A stretch of DNA of 64,000 nucleotides from the NCBI RefSeq assembly GCF_029675105.1, contig NZ_JAQQFV010000006.1, forward strand, positions 124,001-188,000, in the 5' to 3' direction. The notes below the pieces were generated by a model. That model was not told the DNA's origin, did no database searches, and saw only the letters and a program-made list of their open reading frames with translations. Below are positions 16,509-23,364 of this stretch, in pieces. The position numbers were made by a program, and so were the translations under genes. This DNA is from Nocardia anocheti (GTDB taxonomy: Bacteria; Actinomycetota; Actinomycetes; Mycobacteriales; Mycobacteriaceae). Each line of letters starts with the position of its first letter. Within the stretch, counting starts at the first letter, position 1.

Positions 16509-17162
16509 TCACAACTCGCCGGGAGTGGGCTCTCGGGCGGGGAGGGTGGTGTTGATCGTCTCGGAGACGGTCTGGATGGGGCCGGTGCCGGAGTTGTCGG
16601 GGACGGTCAGCGCGATGTAGGTCTCGCGGTCGACGGCGAACCAGGTGCCGGTCTTCGCGACGTCGTCGCGGACCTGGAACCACTTCACGCCGTCGATGAC
16701 GGTGAGCGCGGAGGCGCGGTTGAATTCCAGGGGGCGGTCCAGACCGCAGCGGAGCACGATCGGGTCGCCGCCGTCTTCGAGCTGCCAGGCGCGGGTGGCC
16801 TGCGGCGCGGGCTCGGCGAGCGTGGACTTCGTGTAGGTCTCGCCGTCGCTGGGCAGATCCGCGGGCAGCGCGGGCAGCAGCGCGTGACAGGCGGGGCCGT
16901 CGTGGGCGGGAGCCGGGACCGGGCCGAGGGCGAGCGGTTCGCGTTCGGTGGGGGCGCGCAGGGCGATGAAGGCGGCGACCAGCACGCCGACGATCAGCAC
17001 GACCGGCAGCGCCACGGCGGTGGCGATCAGCGCGGGGGAGTACGGCGTCGAGGCGGGCTCGGCCGCGGGGGTGTCGGCTTCCTCGGTGGGCGACGTCGGC
17101 TCGGGGCTGTCCTCGTGTGCCGTCTCGTCGCGCTCGTTCGGGTCCGACGAATCCGCCGCCAT
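16509..17162 (-). CDS. DUF3515-type membrane-anchored protein
   Basis: A 217-residue protein of unknown function in the position of M. tuberculosis Rv2980 (DUF3515). Residues 1-40 are acidic and Pro/Thr-rich and presumably cytoplasmic. A hydrophobic segment at about 42-67 (LIATAVALPVVLIVGVLVAAFIAL) is a single membrane anchor. The remaining 150 residues, with two Cys (in PACHALL and VLRCGLDR) that could form a disulfide, would be extracytoplasmic. The ATG at 17162 is preferred to one 13 codons upstream because AAAGGACC lies before it. It is convergent with ddl and divergent from thiL. No enzymatic motif is seen. Confidence 0.75.
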   Translation of the reverse strand: MAADSSDPNERDETAHEDSPEPTSPTEEADTPAAEPASTPYSPALIATAVALPVVLIVGVLVAAFIALRAPTEREPLALGPVPAPAHDGPACHALLPALPADLPSDGETYTKSTLAEPAPQATRAWQLEDGGDPIVLRCGLDRPLEFNRASALTVIDGVKWFQVRDDVAKTGTWFAVDRETYIALTVPDNSGTGPIQTVSETINTTLPAREPTPGEL

Positions 17163-17185
17163 AGCCGTGGGGTCCTTTCCGCTCA

Positions 17186-18289
17186 GTGGTATCGGGTGCA
17201 CCGTCGGTGGTGCCCGATCGCCTCCGAAAGGGTACCGTCGGGTCGATTTCGTCAGCGCGGCAGCACAGCGGGAAGGGGCCGGTCATCAGCGAGGACAGCC
17301 GGGCGCGGACGGTGCGGGAGGTCGGCGAGTTCGCGGTGATCGACCGGATCACCGCGGGCCGACGCCAGGGTGCGCAGGTGCTGCTGGGCCCCGGTGACGA
17401 CGCCGCCGTGGTGGCCGCGCCCGACGGGCGGTTCGTGGTGAGCACCGACATGCTCGTCGAGGGCAGGCACTTCCGGCTGGACTGGTCGGCGCCCACCGAG
17501 ATCGGCCGCAAGGCGATCGCGCAGAACGCGGCCGATGTGGTGTCGATGGGCGCGCGGCCGACCGCCTTCGTGGTCGCGCTGGGCTGCCCCGGCGACACCC
17601 CCGTCGCGGTGCTCGAGGACATCACCGAGGGCATGTGGACCGAGGCCGAACGCGCGGGCGGTTCGATCGTCGGCGGCGATCTGGTGCACAGCGAATACCT
17701 GGTGATCTCGGTGACCGCGTTCGGCGACCTCGGCGGGCGGGCCGCGATCACCCGCGCGGGCGCCCGGCCCGGTGACATCGTCGCGGTGGCGGGCGAACTC
17801 GGCTGGTCCGGAGCGGGGCTGGCCGTTCTCTCCGGCGACGCCGACATCGCCGATCCCGCCTTCGCCCGCGCGCTGGCCGCGCACCGGGCGCCGCGGCCGC
17901 CCTACGCGGCGGTCGTCGACATCGTCGGCGACGCGGGCCCCACCGCGCTCACCGATGTCTCCGACGGACTGCTCGCCGATCTCGGCCATCTCGCCCGCGC
18001 CTCGGGCGTCGCGATCGACGTGCGCGGCGCCGCGCTCACCGACCCGGACCTGGACGCGGTCGCGACGCGTCTGGATGCCGATGCGGCGCAATGGATTCTG
18101 TCCGGCGGTGAGGACCACGCCTTCGCGGGGACCTGGCCCTCGGGCACCGCGCTGCCGCCGGGGTGGCGGCCGATCGGGGTCGTCGCCGCAGGTGATGGCG
18201 TCACCGTCGACGGTGACGCGCCCAGCGGTGGGATCGGGTGGGAATCCTTCCACGGGTCCGGCGCCGCGCCTGTCGGCCCGAAACGATAG
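17186..18289 (+). CDS. thiL: Thiamine-monophosphate kinase
   Basis: Last step of thiamine diphosphate synthesis: ATP-dependent phosphorylation of thiamine monophosphate, PurM-like fold. Clear markers are GEFAVIDRI, VLLGPGDDAAVV, VVSTDMLVEGRHFR, GRKAIAQNAADVVSMGARP, VGGDLVHSE and LTDVSDGLLADLGHLARASG. The start is not settled. No ATG exists in frame; GTG codons occur at 17186, 17207, 17210 and 17312. An ATC at 17285, at the position where homologues usually start, has AAGGGG a short distance upstream. The longest form (367 codons) is given here and is probably too long at its N-terminus. ung follows after 11 bp. Confidence 0.9.
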   Translation: MVSGAPSVVPDRLRKGTVGSISSARQHSGKGPVISEDSRARTVREVGEFAVIDRITAGRRQGAQVLLGPGDDAAVVAAPDGRFVVSTDMLVEGRHFRLDWSAPTEIGRKAIAQNAADVVSMGARPTAFVVALGCPGDTPVAVLEDITEGMWTEAERAGGSIVGGDLVHSEYLVISVTAFGDLGGRAAITRAGARPGDIVAVAGELGWSGAGLAVLSGDADIADPAFARALAAHRAPRPPYAAVVDIVGDAGPTALTDVSDGLLADLGHLARASGVAIDVRGAALTDPDLDAVATRLDADAAQWILSGGEDHAFAGTWPSGTALPPGWRPIGVVAAGDGVTVDGDAPSGGIGWESFHGSGAAPVGPKR

Positions 18290-18300
18290 GTTGTGCGGTC

Positions 18301-18984
18301 ATGGGTGCCAAACCACTGTCGGAGATCATCGATCCGGGCTGGGCCCGGGCCTTGGAACCGGTCGCCGACCGCATCAGCGAAATGGGCGAGTTCCTGCGCA
18401 CGGAGAACGCCGAGGGCCGCGGCTATCTGCCCGCCGGGGAGAACGTGTTACGCGCGTTCCAGCGTCCGTTCGACGCGGTGCGGGTGCTGATCGTCGGCCA
18501 GGACCCGTACCCGACTCCCGGGCACGCGATGGGGCTGAGTTTCTCTGTCGCGCCGGATGTTTCGCCGGTCCCGCGCAGTCTGTCCAACATCTTCGCCGAG
18601 TACACCAAGGATCTGGGCTTCGACACACCCCGCTGCGGTGACCTGAGCCCGTGGTCGGATCAGGGCGTGCTGCTGCTGAACCGCGTTCTCACCGTCACCC
18701 CGGGCACCCCCGCCTCGCATCGTGGCAAGGGCTGGGAGGCCGTCACCGAGCAGGCCATCCGCGCGCTGGTCGCCCGCGACGAACCGCTCGTCGCCGTGCT
18801 GTGGGGTCGCGACGCGGGCTCGCTCAAGCCGACGCTGGTCCAGGCCGATGTGCCCTACATCGAGTCGGCCCATCCCTCCCCGCTGTCCGCCTCGCGCGGG
18901 TTCTTCGGTTCGCGGCCCTTCTCCCGGGTCAACGAGCTGCTCGACGAACTCGGCGCCGAACCAGTCGATTGGCGGCTGCCCTGA
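18301..18984 (+). CDS. ung: Uracil-DNA glycosylase (family 1)
   Basis: Removes uracil from DNA in base-excision repair; 227 residues. The water-activating motif is GQDPYPTPGHAMGLSFS with the catalytic Asp, and the DNA-intercalating motif is HPSPLSASRGFFGSRPFS. The intermediate LLLNRVLTVTPGTPASHRGKGW is also diagnostic. It lies 11 bp after thiL, as in M. tuberculosis (Rv2977c-Rv2976c). No ribosome-binding site is evident. TAGGTT at 18287-18292 lies eight bases before the ATG, so an internal, nearly leaderless promoter is possible besides read-through from thiL. Confidence 0.96.
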   Translation: MGAKPLSEIIDPGWARALEPVADRISEMGEFLRTENAEGRGYLPAGENVLRAFQRPFDAVRVLIVGQDPYPTPGHAMGLSFSVAPDVSPVPRSLSNIFAEYTKDLGFDTPRCGDLSPWSDQGVLLLNRVLTVTPGTPASHRGKGWEAVTEQAIRALVARDEPLVAVLWGRDAGSLKPTLVQADVPYIESAHPSPLSASRGFFGSRPFSRVNELLDELGAEPVDWRLP

Positions 18985-19033
18985 CCCGGGGTGCCGTCCG
19001 CACCAGAGAAAAATGATGAAGGAGCACAACCCG

Positions 19034-19285
19034 ATGCACAGCACGACCCTCCGCGCCGCCGTCGCGACCGCCGCCGTGGCCGCCGCCCTCACCGCGGGCG
19101 CGGCCTCGGCCTCCGCCGCGGGCCTGGCCCTGCAGCCCTACGACGAGCAGGCCGCGCCGGTGGCCACCACCCAGGTCGGCGAGGAATGGACCTCCACCGG
19201 CACCTCCACCATCTCCTCCGGCGTGAACGCGAAGGTGACCTGCCTGCTGCAGAACACCTTCAGCGCCCTCGGCGCCGCCTGCTGA
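19034..19285 (+). CDS. Small secreted protein of unknown function
   Basis: Unrecognised 83-residue protein. Residues 1-30 are a Sec signal peptide: a short N-region with Arg, an Ala/Val-rich hydrophobic core, and an Ala-Ser-Ala-Ser-Ala-Ala cleavage region. The mature part is about 53 residues, acidic to neutral, Thr/Ser-rich, and carries two cysteines near the end (VTCLLQ and the penultimate-codon GAAC), which could form a disulfide. AAGGAG nine bases upstream decides the ATG at 19034 over ATGs at 19013 and 19016. It lies 49 bp after ung and ends 7 bp before the convergent crotonase gene. Similar tiny secreted proteins are common in Nocardia; no function can be stated. Confidence 0.75.
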   Translation: MHSTTLRAAVATAAVAAALTAGAASASAAGLALQPYDEQAAPVATTQVGEEWTSTGTSTISSGVNAKVTCLLQNTFSALGAAC

Positions 19286-19292
19286 TCTCCGT

Positions 19293-20084
19293 TCAGCCCA
19301 GGCCGAGATAGTTCGGCTTGCGCTTGGCCACGAAGGCGTCGACGCCCTCCTGGCCGATCCTGCCGTTCGCGGCGGCGGCGATGCCGTCGCGTTCGGCGTC
19401 GAGCTGCTGGTCCAGGGTCGCCGCGGGCGACTGGGCCAGCAGCTTTTTCATGGCCGCGTACGTGGTGCGCGGACCCGCGACGAAGCTCTGGGCCACCCGC
19501 AGCGCCTCGGCGCCGACCTCGTCGTCGGCGACCAGACGGCTCAGGATGCCCAGGCGCACGGCCTCCTCGGCGTCGAGCACGGCGTCGGTGAGCAGGATCT
19601 CCGCGGCCCGGCTCGCGCCGACGATGCGTGGTAGCAGCCAGGACATGCCGCCGTCGGGGCTCAGACCGATGCCGGGGTAGGCCGGGCGCAGCTTGGTCGA
19701 CGGGCCGCCGATCGCGACGTCGGCGCCCAGGACCAGGCTCATCCCGGCCCCGGCCGCCCAGCCGTGTACCGCGGCGACCACGGGCACCGGGGCGGCGTCG
19801 AGCGCGCGCACGAAATCGTGCAGCTCACCGGCCAGCTCGCGCAGGTAGGCGCCGCGATCCTCGGCGGCGGCGAAATGGCGGACATTGCCGCCCGCGCAGA
19901 AATTGGGCCCAGCACCGGTGAGCAGGATCGCGCCCACCTCGGGATCGAGATCGCGCAGGGCGGCGGTGCCCGCGTTGATCAGGTCGAAGTCCATCGACGT
20001 GCCCGCCGCGGCGGTGGCGATGGTCAACCGCAGCACGCCGTCGACGAGCTGGGGGGCCGGAAGCGATTCGGTGGTACTACTCAT
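19293..20084 (-). CDS. Enoyl-CoA hydratase/isomerase (crotonase) family protein
   Basis: A 263-residue crotonase-fold enzyme acting on an acyl-CoA thioester. The oxyanion-hole segments are GPNFCAGGNVRHFA and VHGWAAGAGMSLVLGADVAI. In the catalytic region the sequence is AYPGIGLSPDGGMSWLLPRIVG. The hydratase glutamate of the PEI(x)LG motif is absent and an Asp stands in SPDGG, as in PaaG-type delta3,delta2-isomerases. An isomerase is therefore more likely than a classical hydratase, but the substrate is unknown. The stop of the GNAT gene upstream is 9 bp away, so the two probably form an operon. Confidence 0.85.
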   Translation of the reverse strand: MSSTTESLPAPQLVDGVLRLTIATAAAGTSMDFDLINAGTAALRDLDPEVGAILLTGAGPNFCAGGNVRHFAAAEDRGAYLRELAGELHDFVRALDAAPVPVVAAVHGWAAGAGMSLVLGADVAIGGPSTKLRPAYPGIGLSPDGGMSWLLPRIVGASRAAEILLTDAVLDAEEAVRLGILSRLVADDEVGAEALRVAQSFVAGPRTTYAAMKKLLAQSPAATLDQQLDAERDGIAAAANGRIGQEGVDAFVAKRKPNYLGLG

Positions 20085-20093
20085 GGCGTCACC

Positions 20094-20555
20094 CTAGCGA
20101 GGGGCGCGCCGCCACAGTTGTTCGGGCAGCAGCGTGAACGGGTCCACCCGGTGCACGCCGGTGTCGGCGAAGCCGTGCCTGCGATAGAAGGCGTGCGCGC
20201 GCGGATAGTCGGCGAAGACCCACAGCGTGCAGGGCGAGTCGGGGGCGGCCGAGGAGATGAGCGCGTCGGCGACGCCGGTGCCGTGCCAGGCCGTGCGGAC
20301 GTAGAGGGCGTCGAGTTCGTGCGCGCTCGCGGCGGCGAAGCCGATCAGCTCATCACCGGCGAGCGCGACGGGGATGCGGTGGGTGCCCTCGCTCCGGCGC
20401 CGCTCCCAGGTGAGGATCGAGCGGTCGAGGTCGAAACCGGCCAGCACGTGCGCCGGGACCAGGCTGTCGTAGGACTCGCGCCAGCTGGCGATGTGACAGG
20501 TGGCCAGCGCGCGAACGCGATCGGCGGTCAGCGGCTCGAGCCGCCAGTCAGGCAC
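20094..20555 (-). CDS. GNAT family N-acetyltransferase
   Basis: A GNAT-fold acyltransferase of about 153 residues. The conserved core includes a helix HIASWRESYDSLVP, the strand pair RIPVALAGDELIGFAAAS, the acetyl-CoA loop region ELDALYVRTAWHGTGVADALI (a variant of the Q/R-x-x-G-x-G/A loop) and the C-terminal CTLWVFADYPRAHAFYRRHGFADTG. The substrate is unknown. The GTG at 20555 is preferred because GGTGGG lies upstream; GTG 20567 and TTG 20576 are alternatives, but they lie beside the U-run of the rpmB terminator. It is the first gene of a probable two-gene unit with the crotonase. Confidence 0.82.
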   Translation of the reverse strand: MPDWRLEPLTADRVRALATCHIASWRESYDSLVPAHVLAGFDLDRSILTWERRRSEGTHRIPVALAGDELIGFAAASAHELDALYVRTAWHGTGVADALISSAAPDSPCTLWVFADYPRAHAFYRRHGFADTGVHRVDPFTLLPEQLWRRAPR

Positions 20556-20573
20556 GACGACACCCACCAACGA

Positions 20574-20608
20574 CAAAACCCCGGGTCGCCCACGAGGGGC
20601 GCCGGGGT
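20574..20608 (-). terminator. Rho-independent terminator after rpmB
   Basis: Read on the minus strand, ACCCCGGCGCCCC and GGGCGACCCGGGGT form an imperfect hairpin with a TCGT loop, followed by TTTTG. This is one of few terminators in the window with a real U-run. It separates rpmB from the GNAT gene. Confidence 0.7.
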
Positions 20609-20636
20609 GGTGTCGGCAGAATGTACGGGCTGAGAA

Positions 20637-20828
20637 TCAGCCGCGGACGACCTTGCCCGCCTTCAGGCAGGAGGTGCACACGTTCATCCGGCGGGTGTTG
20701 CCAGGGGCAACCTGCGCACGCACGGTCTGGATGTTCGGGTTCCAGCGACGGTTGGTGCGCCGGTGCGAGTGCGAGACCGACTTCCCGAAACCGGGGCCCT
20801 TGGCGCAGACGTCGCAAACGGCAGCCAT
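20637..20828 (-). CDS. rpmB: 50S ribosomal protein L28 (zinc-type)
   Basis: Ribosomal protein bL28, 63 residues. It has two CxxC pairs, Cys5/Cys8 (CDVC) and Cys51/Cys54 (CTSC), that mark the zinc-binding (C+) form, and the basic core GKSVSHSHRRTNRRWNPNIQTV. AAGGAG precedes the ATG. It matches M. tuberculosis Rv2975A in synteny, beside the DhaL-like gene. C+ and C- paralogues often coexist in actinobacteria, the C- copy being Zur-regulated; whether one exists here cannot be seen. The 298 bp to the divergent gene contain a possible promoter, TAACCT at 21077-21082, for the plus-strand gene and nothing else I recognise. Confidence 0.96.
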   Translation of the reverse strand: MAAVCDVCAKGPGFGKSVSHSHRRTNRRWNPNIQTVRAQVAPGNTRRMNVCTSCLKAGKVVRG

Positions 20829-21126
20829 GTCGCGAGCTCCTTCATGTCATAAGCGGTCAGCGCGCACGGATGCCCGCTGTACCGGAAACTGATGTCGTCA
20901 AATGCCTTGCCGACTCGCGTCGGCCAGCGCAGACCCGGAAGGGCCGCACGAGGCAACCCTGCAAGGGTAGCGGGCCGGGCCGTGAAGTTCCAAACCGGGT
21001 GTCCCGGTCGAGACGCCGGTCCGGTCGGGAGGTGGGGCCCGTCCGCGGCGAGCATACCGCTGTCGGCGGCTGGCGCTAACCTGGCGTGCGATGCTCGGCG
21101 CGCGGGCGCCGGAGACGGGGAGAGAG

Positions 21127-23361
21127 GTGACGGTGTCGCACGTGCGGGAGTCGCTGGACGGCGCTTCGCTACTGACCTGGGCCCGAACCTGCCGCACCGA
21201 CCTGGAACTACGCCGCGCCGAGATCGACGCCCTCAATGTCTTCCCTATCGCCGACGCCGACACCGGCACCAATCTGCTCGCCACCATGCGCGCGGCCGTG
21301 TCCGCCGCCGAGTCCGTCGCGTCCGGTCCTGTGCCGGTCGTCGCCCCGGCCGACGCGGGTCGGGTGACCCCTGAGCCGATTACGACGAGTGTCGCTGAGC
21401 CCGCCGCGGTGTCCGGCGACGGCCGGATCGGTACCGAGGGAGACCTCCGTGCCCGCGTCCCTGCGGGCGGTGCGGGGCATGGGGCGCCCGACGGCGAGGC
21501 CGCCGGGCCAGAGGTTGCTGGGCTGGGCGCGGTGCCGTCGGCGTATCGGATCGCGCGAGCACTGGCGCGGGGCGCGACGAGTGGGGCGCGGGGGAACTCC
21601 GGGATCATACTTTCGCAGGTGCTGCGCGGGATCGCCGATGCTGTCGTCGACGGTCCGCTGACCGGCCAGCGACTGCGGGTGGCACTGCGGCGCGCGGCGA
21701 TGCTGGTGCGCACCGGGCTCAGCGCGCCGGTCGAGGGCACGATCCTCACGGTGCTCGACCGCGCCGCCGTGGCCGCCGACGACGCCGACGACCTATCACT
21801 GGTGACGGTGGCGCGGGCCGCCGCAGACGGCGCGGCCCGCGCCCTGAACGAGACACCGACCCAACTCGGTGTGCTCCGGGCGGCGGGCGTGGTCGACGCG
21901 GGTGCCCGCGGCCTGCTGGTCCTGCTGGATTGCCTTGTCGCGGCGGTCTGCGGCCAGGCCCCGACCCGAGACACCTACGCCCGGAAACGGGCAGACATCG
22001 GCACGGACCGGCTCGCCCCCGAGACGAGCGTCCGGCCCGCCCCGACAACCGCAGCCGACCGCATCGCCCTACGGCCTGGCAGTCCGGTGCGGCCCGGTGA
22101 CGTGCAGCGTCTCGGTGGCGTAGGGCGACTCGACGACCGCGCACTGCCCGCCGACCTGACTCGGTCCGCTGACGTGGAAGGGTCCGGCGACCTGGTGCGG
22201 CCCGGTGACGTGGGACGGCCCGGTGCGGACGACTGTGATCATCCGCTGCCCGAGCGCACGCCGGACCCGCATTTCGAGGTCATGTATCTGATCTCGGGCA
22301 GTGACGAGGACGCGGCGCGGGGGCTGCGGGATCGGCTGGCTGTGCTGGGGGACTCGGTGGTGGTGGTCGGGGACGGGGACGGGACGTGGTCGGCACATGT
22401 GCACTGCCGCGACGCGGGGGCCGCGATCGAGGCCGGGCTGGTGATCGGGCGGGTCAGCGGGATCCGGATCGAGAGCTTCGCGGTGACGGCGCCGCACGGT
22501 GGCCATCACGAGGACGCGCTGATGTCCGCGGGCACGGTGCGTGACGCCGTCGGACACCCCGGTGAGTCCGCGCGCGCGGATCGACCGCGGTATGCCGGTG
22601 AGCCGCTCGGGTCCGACCCGCCGCACGATCGTTCGTCCACCGATGGTTTTCCGCACCTGAATCCCCAGCTCGGGGCCGATGCTCCGGCCGTCACCCCCGG
22701 CGAAGCCGACCGCGGCGTGCTCGCCGTCGTCTCCGGTGACGAGGCGGCCCGGCTGTTCGCCGACGCGGGCGCGGTGGTGCTGCGCGGGGATCGCCAGTTC
22801 GACGCGAACTCGCTGCTGCGCGCGATCCGGGCCATGCCGCATCGCGAAGTACTGGTCCTGCCCAACGGCGCGCTGCCCGCGCAGGAATTGGTCGCCGTCG
22901 GTGTCGCCGCGCGTGACGCCTCGCGCGATGTGCTGCTGCTGCCGAGCGCCTCCATGGTGCAGGGACTGGCCGCGCTGGCCGTGCACGATCGCGGCCGGAT
23001 CGCGGTCGACGACGCCTTCGCCATGTCCGAGGCCGCCGCGACCACCCGGTGGGGCGCGCTGCGGGCGGCACGGGTGCGGGCGCTGACCATGGTCGGCACC
23101 TGCGCCCCCGGCGACGGCCTCGGCCTGGTCGGGCAGGACGTGGTGGTGATCGACCCGGACGTGGTCGGCGCCGGGAAGATCCTGCTGGACCGGATGCTCG
23201 GTCTCGGCGGCGAATTGGTGACGCTGCTGATGGGCGCCGACGCGGGCCCCGAATTGGGGCAGGTCCTCACCGACCATGTGACGGCCGGATTCCCCGGTGT
23301 CGAGGTGGTGGTGTATTCCGGTGGGCAGCAAGCGGATCTGGTGCAGATTGGGGTCGAGTAG
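21127..23361 (+). CDS. DhaL/FakA-like (DAK phosphatase domain) protein with long insertions
   Basis: A protein of about 744 residues of the DhaL-DegV-linked family, which in Firmicutes (FakA) phosphorylates fatty acids bound to FakB. The N-terminal DhaL domain has NVFPIADADTGTN (the metal/ATP loop, normally DGDTGTN; here DADTGTN) and ALARGATSGARGNSGIILSQVLRGIAD. The C-terminal part contains FEVMYLISGSDEDAARGLRDRL and DGLGLVGQDVVVI, and ends before recG. At least three Pro/Gly/Asp-rich low-complexity inserts interrupt it (about 21313-21537, 21985-22262 and 22525-22715). The GTG at 21127, after GGGGAGAGAG, is chosen; GTG 21133, or a leaderless ATG at 21091, are alternatives. In M. tuberculosis the equivalent is annotated as two genes (Rv2975c, Rv2974c). 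recG follows after 3 bp. Confidence 0.82.
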   Translation: MTVSHVRESLDGASLLTWARTCRTDLELRRAEIDALNVFPIADADTGTNLLATMRAAVSAAESVASGPVPVVAPADAGRVTPEPITTSVAEPAAVSGDGRIGTEGDLRARVPAGGAGHGAPDGEAAGPEVAGLGAVPSAYRIARALARGATSGARGNSGIILSQVLRGIADAVVDGPLTGQRLRVALRRAAMLVRTGLSAPVEGTILTVLDRAAVAADDADDLSLVTVARAAADGAARALNETPTQLGVLRAAGVVDAGARGLLVLLDCLVAAVCGQAPTRDTYARKRADIGTDRLAPETSVRPAPTTAADRIALRPGSPVRPGDVQRLGGVGRLDDRALPADLTRSADVEGSGDLVRPGDVGRPGADDCDHPLPERTPDPHFEVMYLISGSDEDAARGLRDRLAVLGDSVVVVGDGDGTWSAHVHCRDAGAAIEAGLVIGRVSGIRIESFAVTAPHGGHHEDALMSAGTVRDAVGHPGESARADRPRYAGEPLGSDPPHDRSSTDGFPHLNPQLGADAPAVTPGEADRGVLAVVSGDEAARLFADAGAVVLRGDRQFDANSLLRAIRAMPHREVLVLPNGALPAQELVAVGVAARDASRDVLLLPSASMVQGLAALAVHDRGRIAVDDAFAMSEAAATTRWGALRAARVRALTMVGTCAPGDGLGLVGQDVVVIDPDVVGAGKILLDRMLGLGGELVTLLMGADAGPELGQVLTDHVTAGFPGVEVVVYSGGQQADLVQIGVE

Positions 23362-23364
23362 ACG

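Noticed and set aside
22080..22230. Repeated GGCCCGGTGACGTG-type sequences as a possible mobile or repeat element
   Set aside because: They are degenerate, in frame and inside the DhaL-like coding region. No terminal inverted repeats or target duplication.
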